Assembly (NCBI GenBank): GCA_014529385.2
Contig: CM043961.1
Span: 15,084,478-15,148,477, forward strand
Reading direction: 5' to 3'
Origin: Adiantum capillus-veneris
Lineage: Eukaryota; Streptophyta; Polypodiopsida; Polypodiales; Pteridaceae
DNA length: 64,000 nt
The first letter of the stretch is position 1; every line of letters starts with the position of its first letter. The position numbers and the translations under genes are program-made. Below the pieces are notes generated by a model. The model saw only the letters and a program-made list of their open reading frames with translations, searched no databases and was not told the DNA's origin. Shown here one piece after another: positions 24,621 to 37,488 of this stretch.

Positions 24621-24719
24621 CATTAAGGAGAACTTCCCGCTCCACGTCAGTCACGTCGCTATTATTGGAGGACATGGAGCTGGAAGTGACTGACGTGGAG
24701 CGGGAAGTTCTCCTTAATG
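24621..24719. repeat. Perfect 34-bp inverted repeat with 31-nt loop
   Basis: Arm 1 (24621-24654, starting CATTAAGGAGAACTTCCCGC) is the exact reverse complement of arm 2 (24686-24719). GCTATTATTGGAGG follows arm 1 at 24658 and recurs at 24739. The stem would form a strong hairpin in RNA. It could be a small foldback element, an imperfect duplication or a small-RNA precursor. Confidence 0.9.
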
Positions 24720-24795
24720 ACGTGGAGCGTATATTTAGCTATTATTGGAGGGCATCAACGAGTGTTGAACGAAGTTTTATGAAGCAAGGGATTCT

Positions 24796-24797
<2 letters not shown>

Positions 24798-24831
<34 letters not shown>

Positions 24832-24878
24832 GGCTTGAGAACCGAAGCAAATCGCTCTCTCTTGATCACGGGCTTGAG
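24798..24878. repeat. (CT)n and ~40-bp minisatellite, left part
   Basis: A CT run (24801-24829) leads into units of GGGCTTGAGAACCGAAGCAA followed by ATCGCTCTCTCTTGATCAC. The same unit resumes at 25640-25660 and 34565-34680, so the array was split by the solo LTR and by element A. Confidence 0.75.
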
Positions 24879-25639
24879 TGTTAAGTATGGAGCCTGATTT
24901 ACCCTTGTAATTTTCTATGGTAAAAGCGCACATTTGTAAGGCCCCCATTATGAGGAGAAGCCATCGTGCGTGAAGGAAAATCACTCGCCGGAAATCAAAA
25001 TTTTCACGGCAAAAAATCAGGGGCAACTTTAGGGGCCTCGGGGGCGGAAGCCCCCGAGACTTTTTTTTCCCCCTCGCTAGAATATTCCTTTTCGCCGGAA
25101 TATTATGGCCCGATGACGACCGGAAAGTGGTCGGAAAACAATCGTCGGTTGGCCGGTGGCCGATGGTTGGAAGTCAATGGCCGGTGGCTGAACTCAAAAG
25201 CGGACTTGTCTTCTCAAGGGCGGCCACACATGGGCGGATGGAAGGGTCCGATTTGGACTTATCTACACAAGGGCAGCTACACATGGCTGCCTCTCATGAG
25301 AGAGGGCAGCCCTTTTGGCCTATAAAAGGAGGCGATTTCTACACACATTTCATAGTGTGAAGTTGATGCAACAAGGTGAGTGTGAGGTGGTGAGAGTGAA
25401 GCAAGGCAGGAGCTCCATTAAGGGTATAATATCTTTGTAAACTACTTCTTGTTTTGAAGTACTAAAGCCATTGAGTGGTTGCTTTCCCGTGGACGTAGCC
25501 CACATTGGGTGAACCATGTATATCGTGTGTACTCTCTCTCTCTCTCTCTCTACTCTATAATCTTTTGTGTGTGAAATCTATCTCTCTCCATTAAGTAATC
25601 TACTCAAATATCTATTTAGCTACGTATTATTTCCTAACA
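24879..25639 (+). mobile_element. Solo LTR (761 bp) with 5-bp TSD TTGAG
   Basis: It begins TGTTAAGTATGG and ends TTTCCTAACA, giving TGTTA/TAACA inverted ends. TTGAG lies directly on both sides (24874-24878 and 25640-25644), in agreement with the host minisatellite unit. A TATA box (CCTATAAAAGG) is at 25319-25329, and a (CT)n run lies at about 25530-25551. There is no internal domain, so it probably arose by recombination between two LTRs. Its parent family is not otherwise present here. Confidence 0.85.
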
Positions 25640-25660
25640 TTGAGAACCAAAACAAATCAC

Positions 25661-26835
25661 TGTAACATTTAATGGCCTAATAACTTGTGTGTAGCGGAAA
25701 TGAGCATGAACATAGTGGGCATTTCATTAGAACAGATTCCTAATGACAATTACAAGAGTGCTTGGGTGAAGAGAGCAACAAAAAGCATAACACCTAGTTA
25801 GATAGCATCAACAATACTTTCAAAAGAGAGAGAAATTAAGCTAATGACAACAGTTGAGGACTGGATTTGCATGGAGCCGATCCCCCCTCCAAAAGGCTTT
25901 GTATTATGGTTTCTCCCATCAAGAGAGACATTGTACAATACAATTCTTTGTGTTCCTTCAAGACTAGCTAGTGCAGTGAAGATGAAAGCTTCATGCACTA
26001 AGCAAACACTTAGCAAACACAACTTGAATTATCCCCGTTCTCAGACCCAAGACCTCACACACCTTCGAAGATGGGGAGAGCTAGCAGGGTATGAGAGTAG
26101 ATTGAGAGGAAGAAGGAGTATCTTATGAGAAAGATGTACATCTCCTCACATAATCACTCATATTAGCATAGCTTAGCTTAGTAGTTAGCTTGGTAGAGGA
26201 GATGAGCATGCATTGAAGCTTGGCTCTTGGTTGGATTTGCATCCACATGCCAAGAGAGTGTTGATGTAGGCTTCTATCTCACAAGCTTGGAGTAGGTGAT
26301 GAGTTCTCCATTAAATCTTGGGAAGAGATAGTCTTCTCTTTCTTCACACATGAGCTTGTGTGAGTGTGTGTGTGATAATCCTTCCAAAACTCAGCCCCCT
26401 CTCTCTCTTGGGCGAGCCCTCTTGCTGAGCCCTCATTGGCTCTCCCCAAGTCAAGCCAATGACAATTAAGCAGCATAAGTGATAGCCTTCTGACATGTGT
26501 CCCCCTTTCCCCTTTTGTGAGAGCTTTAGGTAATTAAATAATTAAACTAAACTCTCATTGGACCCCTTTGCCTCCTGGCCAATAGGAATCAGGCAAGCCA
26601 TTGGGCTCCTGAATGTTTATTGGACCCCTTGGGAGACTGCCCAATAGTCTTCTAGGAGACTTAATTCTCATTGGTTTCTTTTATTAAATGTTTTTAAATT
26701 AATTAAACTAGATTTACTCTAGCTTAATTCTCACTAGTCCACTTCAAGGATCATCCAATAGAAACTGGGCACACCTTGTGGGCATCTGGCCTAAGGAGCT
26801 GGCATGTGTCCCTCATTCCCTTTGTGTAAAGGGAG

Positions 26836-26868
<33 letters not shown>

Positions 26869-27248
26869 ATTTCTCTCTCATCCCCTAGAAGAAGGGCTCG
26901 CCCCCTCCCATGTCGGGATATGCATTGACTTTGGAGAGCACACAAAACATCCAATTCCCCCTTAGCTTTAACCCTTTGGACACAACCTTTGAATTTTGGA
27001 ACCTTAGCATTTTGGAAGTCTTAATGGGCTGAACCTTAGGGTCTTTTTAGCCCATTGTTGCACATGGCTCTTTTGCAGATGCCCCCCCCCTTTGGATCCC
27101 TATTTTCCCTCCTTTGGATCCCTACTGTGGCCGGTCTGCTAGCTTAACCAATATTCTAGCTTTTTCTCCACTGGCACTTCCCCACATTAAATGATCAGTT
27201 TAATATGAGAAAATCATTTAGGAGAATTAGATATTGATTATTATGACA
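25661..27248 (-). repeat. Element A 3' LTR (1588 bp)
   Basis: TGTAACATTTAATGG to TTATTATGACA on the + strand. It has a (GT)n run of about 14 units at 26839-26866, against about 8 in the other LTR. The other LTR also carries a short insertion near 33740. The remaining differences seen by eye are scattered point changes. Confidence 0.92.
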
Positions 27249-27262
27249 TTACCTCTCTCTTG
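27249..27262 (-). promoter_or_regulatory. Element A polypurine tract
   Basis: The minus strand reads CAAGAGAGAGGTAA directly before the LTR start TGTCATAATAATC. The same tract stands next to the B1 LTR. Confidence 0.8.
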
Positions 27263-27602
27263 AAATCATAGTCGTCCTCGACTATGGTGTAGAGAAGATA
27301 AAGCATATTCATGAGTCCTTTTCTTAGCGGGTAGAGGATCCCTATGTTACCCTACGACATCATTCCACAATGGATGACTAGTCCATTTGGCGCTTGAGAG
27401 CCTGAGGCTGCCGCAAGCATGTCTGCACATTAGTCCTATCAGTCTTCCATAGTAGAGTGACAAGCTCTATTTGGTGTTTGGGAGACGTCGTCTCCACAAA
27501 CTTGATCTAAGCATGCATACTACTTCATTTTTGTGCACAATAAAGAAAAAGAGAGTATTATAAGACAAAACTTTGCTCATTTTTAACATTTTGTACATTT
27601 GC

Positions 27603-28603
27603 TTACTCTTGGGAAGCATTGTAAGCATTGACAAGGTTTAGGTTATCCTTTAATTGTATGCCTTGCATCCATCTAGCATCTTCAAAAGGATAATTCTTAA
27701 ACTTAATAAGATATCGCCGGATAGTCTTACCGCCTCTTAGTACCTTGTCTTCATGTCGGAGAATGGACTCGGGCTGCAACACCTCCTCTTGGTCCTCGAT
27801 CTCCGGTGGGTCTTCAATAGTTGGTTCTTGAGGTGGCTCTCCTTTGTAAGGCTTTAATAGGCTCACATGAAAAGCATTGTGTATGAGCCAATGATTGGGC
27901 AACTTGAGTTGATAGGCCATCTCATTGATTGGCCTAAGAATTTGAAAGGGACCATAGTACCTTTTTGCTAGTTTAGCATAGTACTTTTGGCGGCCCATAG
28001 GATTCTTGCCCGTCGTGTGCCTTAATCGAGCCTTGGGAAACTTTAACAAGACCCAATCATTTTCTTTAAAGGCTTGGGCTCTTCTGTGCTTGTCAGCAGC
28101 AGCCTTTTGCCTTTGCTGTGAGATAGAGATAGCATCCTTAATCTTTTGGAAAGATTCTTGTAGGTCTCGGCTATACTCATCTGCAGCGAAGATCTTCCCA
28201 TGTACCTTAAGTAGCAAGGGACTTTTTGATATTCCCTCAATTACCTCGAAAGGTGCTTTTCCTGTGGAAGTATGTACAATGTTATTGTAAGCATACTCCA
28301 CTAAGGGTAAGTACTTCTCCCATTGGGATCTTTGATCTACTTCTGTTACATAGGCTTTTAGTAGATCGAGAATGGTTAGGTTAGCTATTTCACTTTGGCC
28401 ATCGTTTGTGGATGATAGGCCGAAGAGAAGTTTAGCCTTGTCCCTAAATTCTCAAAGAGACCCTTCTAGAAATTACTGGTCATTCTAGGATCTCTATCCG
28501 ACACCATGGACATTGGCAAGCCATGGTACTTGAAAATTTGTGAAATGAATAGGGTTGCCATTTGATGGGCTTTGATAGTCTTTTTGACAGGTATAAAATG
28601 AGC
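27603..28603 (-). pseudogene. Element A integrase C-terminal half and chromodomain
   Basis: The open part (27603-28301) reads from VEYAYNNIVHTSTGKAPFEV through the basic C-terminal domain (NDWVLLKFPKARLRH) to a chromodomain: ESILRHEDKVLRGGKTIRRY, then KNYPFEDARWM. Chromodomains steer chromovirus integration to marked chromatin. Between 28301 and 28603 the catalytic core is frameshifted. SDRDP carries the second Asp and NDGQSE the Glu, in different frames. A TAA stop separates it from the upstream pol frame (RFSK-stop-AHFIP). Confidence 0.85.
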
Positions 28604-29758
28604 TTATTTACTGAACCTGTCTACTATCGTCCATATTCTCGTATTCCCATGGATAGACTTAGGCAATCCAAAGATAAAATCCATGGATATGCTCTCCCAT
28701 GGTGAATTAGGGATTGGCAAGGGTTGAAGCAATCCAAGTTGCTTCCCTCTATCAAATTTTGTCTTTTGGCATACCACACATTTAGAAACATACTCTTTTA
28801 TGTTCACTTTCATGGTAGGCCAATAGAAATATGTTTCAATTCCCTTTAAGGTAGACTGAATCCCTCTATGCCCCGCATAAGGTGGAGCATGAGATTCATA
28901 CATTACTTTCTCACGTAGTGAGTTAGTAACGCATAGTCTATTGCCATAGAGAAGATAACCATCTTGTAAGGTAAATGATTCTTCTTTCTTCCCTAATGCA
29001 AGGGCTGAAATCACATCTCTAAAATCGGGATCAATAGCATACTCATCTATCATTGAAGATAGATCATTGTGAGTTGCTATGGAAACCGCATTCACTCTCG
29101 GCCGTCTTGAGAGTGCATCAGCTACTTGATTATGCTTTCCAACAATGTGAGCAATATGAAAATGAAATTGCAAAAGGAAATTTTTCCACCTCATTTGTTT
29201 GTCGGAGAGCTTGGTCTGCGTCATGAAGTACTTAAGACTTTGATGATCCGTTCGCAGAATGAAAGGAGTCCCCAATAAATAGTGCTTCCATGAGTCTAAG
29301 GCATGTAGAACTGCAAGGAGTTCCTTTTCATATATGCCTAGAGCTTGCTCAACAGGGTCGAGCCTTCGACTCTCATAGCCTATGGCATGCCCTTCTTGGA
29401 GCAAAATAGCTCCAAGGCAATCACCACAAGCATCACATTGGACCTCAAATGGTTTTGAGAGATCCGGTAGTGTAAGCACAGGTTGAGAGATAAGCTTTTC
29501 TTTAAGCTTTTTGACAGCATTGTTCTCCTTAGCAGACCATGTATACCTAACGCCTTTCTTTGTTAGGTCATGTAATGGTCCCGCAATTTGTGAGAACTTT
29601 TCTATGAAGCGTCTATAGTATGCACACATACCTATAAAGCTTCTTAGTTCATGAAGATTCCTTGGTTTAGGCCATCCTTTTATTACCTCTAACTTAGATG
29701 GATCCATTTGGATTCCATCTTGAGAGATAATATGACCTAAATACTGGATCTCTTGCAA
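28604..29758 (-). pseudogene. Element A RT thumb, RNase H and integrase N-terminus
   Basis: The 384-residue frame begins IQYLGHIISQDG (RT) and passes the RFIEKFSQIAGPLHDLTKK connection. RNase H motifs follow (VQCDACGDCLGAILLQ; EKELLAVLHAL; RTDHQSLKYF; ADALSRRPRV). Next are the integrase zinc-binding domain (HAPPYAGHRG, then CVVCQKTK) and the first catalytic Asp (MDFIFGLP). It overlaps the upstream frame by 22 nt, which marks a single frameshift in RT. Confidence 0.92.
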
Positions 29759-31656
29759 GAAAATTCACTTTTCTTTCGATTAACGTAAAGTTTATTCTCT
29801 CTTAAAACTTGAAATATTACCTGGAGGTGTTGCTTGTGTTCCTCCAATGAATTAGAGTAGATGATAATATCATCAAAGAACACTCCAGTGAAGGTTCGAT
29901 GAGGCCTGAACAGCTTCTCCATCAAGCGGTTGAATGTGGCTGATGCATTCGTCAAGCCAAAAGGCATGACAATGTATTCATAAAGACCAAATGTGGTGTG
30001 AAATGCGGTCTTTACAATGTCTTGATCAACTATACTTATTTGATGATAGCCACTTTTTAGGTCAATCCTACTGAAGTAGGTCGATCCTTGTAGCTTATCA
30101 AATAGGTCTTCTACCCATGGAACGAGAAACCTATTCTTGATAGTGATCCTATTTAGTGCTCTATAGTCGACACACATACGATATGTGCCGTCTTTCTTTT
30201 GCACTAATAGCACAGGCGAGCAAAATGGAGATGAGCTTGGCCTAACCATACCCTTCTCAACTAACTTATGCACTTGGCGCATAATCTCCTCTTGTTGAGC
30301 TTGAGAAACTCTATAAGGAGGTTTGTTAGGCGGTGAACTTCCTGGAAGAAGTTCAATTGCATGGTCATCATTACCTCGTTTAGGAGGTAGCTCACAAGGG
30401 ATGTTGTCAATAAAAACATCTTGAAACCCCTTGAGAAAATTGGATAACTCTAATTCCTTTTGGTTGCTTTTATTTTCTTTTGTTAAAGCATTAGGTTCAT
30501 TTTGAGAATCTTTAACAAAAATCATGTACACGGAAATAGAGCTCTTTATTGACTTGTTGAAAGCTGGTGTATGTACAATGGGGATGGTGTTTCCCATTTC
30601 CTTAGCATCTATATACATGTCTTTTTCCCTGAACTTAAAGGAGATTCTCCTTTCAGAAAATTTAACATCGGCAGCCAGGCGGTCAAACCATGGTGCCCCT
30701 AGGATTACATCCTCATGCTTGAGAGGAGAGATAAAGAAGTCCTCTTTGTCCACATAGCCTTGGACATGAAGCCTCAATTTCCCAATTAAGGGAGTGACTG
30801 AAGCTTCTTGCCCCTTGAAGGCACTGTCTGCGAGTAGGACATCTCCCATCTCGTAGGATTGTATGCCTAGCTTGGTGGCTAACTCCATAGATATAAAATT
30901 GTGAGTAGAACCAGGGTCAAAGAGAATAAAAGCATCATGTTCTCTTACCTTTCCCCAAGCATGGCATAGAGGAGATCCTTTGTGGTGAGTTTGGTGAGTC
31001 TCCTCCTCTTGGATTTCAACCAAGGAAGCTCTAGGAGGATCTTGGCGGTTGTTCTTTTGGGGACAAGCACGGTACGCATGCCCTTGTTCGCCGCACTTGA
31101 AACACCGGTTATCCTTATGATAACGCTCAAGCTCTTCAGGAGAGAGTTTATTATTACCTTTGTAAACTCCCTTCTCTTTAGCTTTGTTGGAGTTTCCCTT
31201 AGGAGACTTTTGGACATTGTCCTTCCCCTTAGGCTCATTGGAACCCTTGTTTTCCGGGGGCTTATTATTTCTTTTAGCCCCTGTTTGGAAATTGATTCGA
31301 GAGGCCACCATAGTGTGGTGTATTACCGCCGATATGGTACGTGGCCTTTGGGAGTTGACATACTCCGCCATTTCTTTGGTTAAGCCCACACAAAATTGTT
31401 GCTTTTGCTCTCCAAAATCCAACTTTTTGAAGACAGTGGCTTTGAGTTGTAGGTCCCAAAACGTGTCTACATATTTGTGGATGGATTCATTGGGAGAGAG
31501 ATTTAAGCTTCGCCATTCGGTGAGTACTTTGTCTTTGGCATCGGTGGCCAAAAACTGCTTCATAATGGAAGCTCTTAAAGCTTTCCATGTTCGTGGAGCT
31601 TCACCGTTGGCTCGTAGGCTAGACCACCATTGTCTGGCGGACTTTTGAAAGTGCAT
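29737..31656 (-). pseudogene. Element A gag C-terminus, protease and RT
   Basis: This is a 639-residue frame. Capsid words are RQWWSSLRANGEAP, IMKQFLATDAKDKVL and SIHKYVDTFWDL. A CCHC zinc knuckle follows (CFKCGEQGHAYRAC). The protease active site is FDPGSTHNFIS, with Pro where Ser or Thr is usual. RT motifs are VQKKDGTYRMCVDYRALN, YFSRIDLKSGYHQI, VMPFGLTNASATF and the catalytic box FFDDIIIYS. The frame ends at a frameshift inside RT. The gene begins upstream of 31656, and the codons before it are in frame but closed by stops. Confidence 0.93.
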
Positions 31657-32550
31657 AGCTACATGGCGTAGCTTAGAGGATTCCGTGAAGCCCTCATCTC
31701 CAAACGCCGCATCGAATTGCTAGAGAAAGGCCAAGACTTTGTCCATAGCACCAAAGGTGCCATCATAGGTAAGGAAAGAGATGCTCTTCCCTCCCTCTTT
31801 GAATTTCTTCAGCTTGGACGACCTCTTCCATGCGGCATAGGATTTCCTATGGCCTCTTCTTTTTTATGGTTCAAAGGTTGCACCATCACTTTCTTCAGAA
31901 GGTGAAGAATTTGAAGAAGGTGGAGAAGAGGGTGACCTCTTTCTCGCCTTTTTCTTGTCTTGATCTTTGTCGTCTTCACCATAGCTTTCATAAGAGGAAT
32001 AGGATGAAGAAGATGGAGAAGAGGATGTCCTCTTTCTCGCCTTTTTCTTCTCTTGCTTTTTATCATCCCTCTTTGAATTATGGCGTGGAGAAGAGTATGA
32101 TGGTCTTCTCCACTTTGGTGGTGATGGAGAGCGTTTAGCCCGCCGTCTTCATGGAGCCATCTCCGCCGAGGTGGCAGGAGACTCACTTCTTTCTCGTTCC
32201 TTCGGTGGAAGCTCTTGAGTTCTCCTTTGGGAAGGAGATGCATCATCAAGAAGTAAATTCTTGAGCCCTTCGTATGGATTCTCTTCTTCTTCCCGAATCA
32301 GAGAGAGACCTCTTTTGGTAGTCTCACAAGGAGGCTTCCTAGGTGTTCTCTCGTCATGGTGATGAGCTTGGAGAATCCTGTGAGCACGGAGCTGTCGTTG
32401 CACTTCACTTTGGAGAGATGGATTGCCCATGGCTTGTTGAAGCCTAGAAACAAGATAGTTAACAAGCATTGAAGCATCATTAGTAGCTTGCTCATGAGCA
32501 AAATCAAAGTTATCAACATTAATTTCACTCTCTTTACTATTGTCAGCCAT
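31657..32550 (-). pseudogene. Element A gag N-terminus (RS-rich) with three stops
   Basis: The frame starts at ATG 32550 (MADNSKESEINVDNF), with HEQATNDASMLVNYL and LQQAMGNPSLQSEV downstream. It is closed by TGA after SAEMAP (near 32149), TAA after DGATFEP (near 31870) and TAG after KVLAFL (near 31722). Between the stops the same frame continues with a Ser/Arg/Lys-rich stretch (KKARKRTSSSPSSSS; KKARKRSPSSPPSS). Element B2 has Gln at the third stop and Arg at the first, so the stops fit C-to-T changes. The 31809-32249 frame in another phase is a shadow. Confidence 0.85.
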
Positions 32551-32961
32551 TCTAACAACTTTTAGGTGTAAACTTTTTAGGTGTACTTTGGCACTTCAAG
32601 CCCTAGTTGCTACTTCTCTTTACCCCTTTAGAAAAAGCACTCAAGCTACTGTACCCGCGGCTCGAATACCATTAATTGCAAGGAATAGAACTTAGAAGAG
32701 AGGGTCTTTCAACACCAAAACATCACCGGCTCCTGTCAAGCTTCTAATAGCTCAATAGTGGTTAAGCCATAGGCAAGCCCCGTAGGACTCCACTATTAAG
32801 ACCATAGCTCTCGACAGTGATGCCCCGTTAACTGCACAAAGGCAGGCGCACTCCAAGGCTGAAAAATCCCTATTCTACTTACTCACAGGCAATTAATAAT
32901 ACCAACCATTTGTATCTAGCTTGAGGACCTCCCTTCTTGAGCAAGAAAAGAGAAACCTTGA

Positions 32962-32973
32962 GCTCTGATACCA
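32962..32973 (-). promoter_or_regulatory. Element A primer-binding site, initiator tRNA-Met
   Basis: The minus strand reads TGGTATCAGAGC one base after the LTR end (TGTTACA). This is the exact complement of the plant initiator tRNA-Met 3' end. Confidence 0.95.
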
Positions 32974-32974
32974 A

Positions 32975-34564
32975 TGTAACATTTAATGGCCTAATAACTT
33001 GTGTGTAGCGGAAATGAGCATGAACATAGTGGGCATTTCATTAGAATAGATTCCTAATGAGAATTACAAGAGTGCTTGGGTGAAGAGAGCAACAAAAAGC
33101 ATAACACCTAGTTAGATAGCATCGACAATACTTTCAAAAGAGAGAGAAGTTCAGCTAATGACAACAGTTGACGACCGGATTTGCATGGAGCCGGTCCTCC
33201 CTCCAAAAGGCTTTGTATTATGGTTTCTCCCATCAAGAGAGACATTGTACAATACAATTCTTTGTGTTCCTTCAAGACTAGCTAGTGCAATGAAGATGCA
33301 AGCTTCATGCACTAAGCAAACACTTAGCAAACATAACTTGAATTATCCCCGTTCTCAGACCCAAGACCTCACACACCTTCGAAGATGGTGAGAGCTAGTA
33401 GGGTATGAGAGTAGATTGAGAGGAAGAAGGAGTATCTTATGAGAAAGATGTACATCTCCTCACATAATCACTCATATTAGCATAGCTTAGCTTAGTAATT
33501 AGCTTGGTAGAGGAGATGAGAATGCATTGAAGCTTGGCTCTTGGTTGGATTTGCATCCACATGCCAAGAGAGTGTTGATGTAGGCTTCTATCTCACAAGC
33601 TTGGAGTAGGTGATGAGTTCTCCATTAAATCTTGGGAAGAGATAGTCTTCTCTTTCTTCACACATGAGTTTGTGTGAGTGTGTGTGTGTGATAATCCTTC
33701 CAAAAATCAGCCCCCTCTCTCTCTTGGGCGAGCCCTCTTGCTATTTGCTCTTACTGAGCCCTCATTGGCTCTCCCCAAGTCAAGCCAATGATAATTAAGG
33801 AGCATAAGTGATAGCCTTCTGACATGTGTCCCCCTTTCCCCTTTTGTGAGAGCTTTAGGTAATTAAATAATTAAACTAAACTCTCATTGGACCCCTTTGC
33901 CTCTTGGCCAATAGGAATCAGGCAATCCATTGGGCTCCTGAATGTTCATTGGACCCCTTGGGAGACTGCCCAATAGTCTTCTAGGAGACTTAATTCTCAT
34001 TGGTTTCTTTTATTAAATGTTTTTAAATTAATTAAACTAGATTTACTCTAGCTTAATTCTCACTGGTCCACTTCAAGGATCATCCAATAGAAACTGGGCA
34101 CACCTTGTGGGCATCTGGCCTAGGGAGCTGGCATGTGTCCCTCATTCCCTTTGTGTAAAGGGAGCCTGTGTGTGTGTGTGTGTGGATTTCTCTCTCATCC
34201 CCTAGAAGAAGGGCTCGGCCCCTCCCATGTAGGGATATGCATTGACTTTGGAGAGCACACAAAACATCCAATTCCCCCTAAGCTTTAACCCTTTGGACAC
34301 AACCTTTGAATTCTGGAACCTTAGCATTTTGGAAGTCTTAATGGGCTGAACCTTAGGGTCTTTTTAGCCCATTGCTGCACATGGCTCTTTTGCAGATGCC
34401 CCCCCCTTTGGATCCCTATTTTCCCTCCTTTGGATCCCTACTGTGGCCGGTCTGCTAGCTTAACCAATATTCTATCTTTTTCTCCCCTGGAACTTCCCCA
34501 CATTAAATGATCAGTTTAATATGAGAAAATCATTTAGGAGAATTAGATATTGATTATTATGACA
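32975..34564 (-). repeat. Element A 5' LTR (1590 bp)
   Basis: Partner of the LTR at 25661-27248. Transcription of the element would run leftward from here. The shared TG...CA ends and close similarity argue for a fairly recent insertion relative to the other elements. Confidence 0.92.
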
Positions 34565-35259
<695 letters not shown>

Positions 35260-35413
35260 CATTGTACTCAGAGTTTGAATTGATTAATTGGAGACTACGG
35301 TGATTGCCAAAGCCATATGCATCCATTCTTCTTGTTCTCTCTCACACCTCCCACATCTAGAGGCCCGGCGCTTGCTCGACTCTTGTTTCGAACATTTATC
35401 CCCCGACAACTTG
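35260..35413. repeat. Dispersed repeat, copy 2
   Basis: Matches 20420-20573. It is joined to element B2 at about 35414, with a few bases (GGT) in common at the junction. Confidence 0.8.
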
Positions 35414-35570
35414 GTCACCACAAACATGATCCTAAGTATGCATACTTCTTAAAATTTTTGCACAAAAACATGAAGAGAGAGTCTTATAAACAAAAACATT
35501 GATCATTTCAAATGCATTTCTTTTTTATTTGGTTATTCTTATGTGTCATTATAAGCATCATTAACAAGGT

Positions 35571-37100
35571 TCATATTATCCTTAAGCTATGTTCTTTGCA
35601 TGCATTTAGAATCTTTAAAGAAAGGATAATTATTAAATTAAATAAGATACTGTCAGTAATCTTACCATTTGTTAATACCTTGTCTTCATGTCGAAGGATG
35701 AACTTGGTTTGGAGCTCCTCTTCTTCATCCTCGATCTTTGGTGGGTCTTCAATTATGGCCTCTCTTGGTGGCTCTCCTTTATAAGGCTTGAATAGGCTCT
35801 CATGAAAAATATTATGTATGAGCCAGTCGTCGGGCAACTTTAATTGATAAGCCATCTTATGGATGGGCTTGAAAATTTAGAAGGGGCCATAGTATCTTTG
35901 TGTTGTCTTAGCATAATACCTTTAGTGGCCCGTAGGATTTTTGCGTGGAATTTGCCTTAGATGAGCCTTGGGGAGGTTTAATAAGGTGCAATTTTTTTTT
36001 CTTTAAAGGCTAAGGCTATTTTGTGCTTAGTAGCAATAGCCCCTTTTTCCTTTATACTGAAGGCTAAGGCTCTTTTGTGCCTAGTGGCAGCAACCTCTTT
36101 TGCCTAGCTATTAGATGGGTATAGCCTCTTTAACCTTCTAAAAAGATTCGTTTTGATCTTGGCTATACTCATTTGTAATGAAGATCTTCCGAGGTACCTT
36201 ATGCTACAAGGGACTTTTGGATCTTCCATTTTTAACCTTAAAAGGTACTATCACCATAGAAGTATGTTCAATATCATTAGAGACATACTATTGATAGGGT
36301 AAGTAGTTCTCCCATTTTGAGTGTTGATCTACTTCCAATCATAGGCTTTTAGTATATCAAGAATCATTAGTTTAGCTATTTTCCTTTTGGCAATCGATTG
36401 GGAATAATAGGCCGAGAAAAAGAGGGTTAATCTAGTTCTGATAGAGACTCTACCAAACATTAGCGGTCATGGTAGGATTCCTATCCGACGCAATTAGATG
36501 TTGGCAAGCTATGGTCCCTTTATCATACTTTGTTTTTTTGGTATGCCATACATCTTGAAACATACTCTATGTTCCCGTTTCTTGGTAAGCAAATACAAGT
36601 ATGATTCTATTCCTAGATGAGTAGGTTTGAATACTTCTTTGCCCCGCATATGGGAGGAGTATGGGAAGTGAGTAAGACATAGCCTATTGAGGTATGGAAG
36701 ATAAACTTCCTCTAAAGTGAATGGTTCTGTTTTCTTTTGTTTGTAAGGTTATTACCATATCCCTAAAGTCTGGGTTAGGAGCATATTTAACTATCGTAAA
36801 AGATGGTTCATTGTAAGTTGATATTGTTACCCTATCTACTCTTGGCCATCGTGAAAGTGCATTGGCCACTTGATTGTGCTTGCCAGCAATGTGAGCAATA
36901 TAAAAATTAAATTGCAAAAAGAAAATCGCCCACTCATTTGTTTGTCGGATAGCTTGGTTTGCATCATGGACGGAGTCCTCAAGAAGTACTTCCATGTGTC
37001 TACGGCATGTAAAACAACTTGTAGCTCCTTTTGTATATGCCTAACATTCGCTCATTGGATTGAATCTTGTATGCTATGGCATGCCCTTCTTGAATTTTTT
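35571..37100 (-). pseudogene. Element B2 chromodomain, integrase and RNase H remnants
   Basis: The chromodomain part (35571-35855) reads MAYQLKLPDDWLIHN and ILRHEDKVLTNGKI. The RNase H to integrase linker (36684-36995) reads KHNQVANALSRWPRVD. No catalytic core remains. Confidence 0.8.
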
Positions 37101-37488
37101 TTTTTTTAATTTGGCTTGACGGCAATCACCCAAGCATTCAATTGGACCTCATATAGCTTTGAGAGATCCCATGGTGTAAGCGTAGGTTGAGAGATAAGCT
37201 CATCTTTGAACTTTTCAAAAGCATTTTTCTCTTTTGCAGTCCAACATTCTTCTTTTGTTAGGTCATGTATTGGACCGCGACTACAAGCATGAATTTTTTC
37301 TATGAAGCTTCTATAGTATGCACTTAACCTTTAGAGCTTCATATCTCATGTAGATTCCTTGGATTAGGCCATCCTTTTATTACCTCTACCTTTTGTGGAT
37401 CCATATAGATAACACTTTTAGAGATAATGCGACCTAAGTATTGAATCTTTTGAAAAAAAATCACTTTTCTTTTGATTAGAAGAAATTC

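Larger units (their letters stand above)
25661..34564 (-). mobile_element. Element A: complete Ty3/gypsy chromovirus, 8.9 kb, TSD AATCAC
   Basis: Two near-identical LTRs (25661-27248 and 32975-34564) flank a 5.7-kb internal region read on the minus strand in the order primer-binding site, gag, protease, RT, RNase H, integrase, chromodomain, polypurine tract. AATCAC borders both ends (25655-25660 and 34565-34570). A 6-bp duplication is slightly longer than the usual 5 for this group. The element sits in a ~40-bp minisatellite. All reading frames are broken by stops or frameshifts, so it is structurally complete but coding-dead. Confidence 0.93.

Noticed and set aside
31809..32249. 146-codon minus-strand frame rich in His, Leu and Lys
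   Set aside because: Shadow of the Ser/Arg-rich gag N-terminus of element A, which is in another phase.
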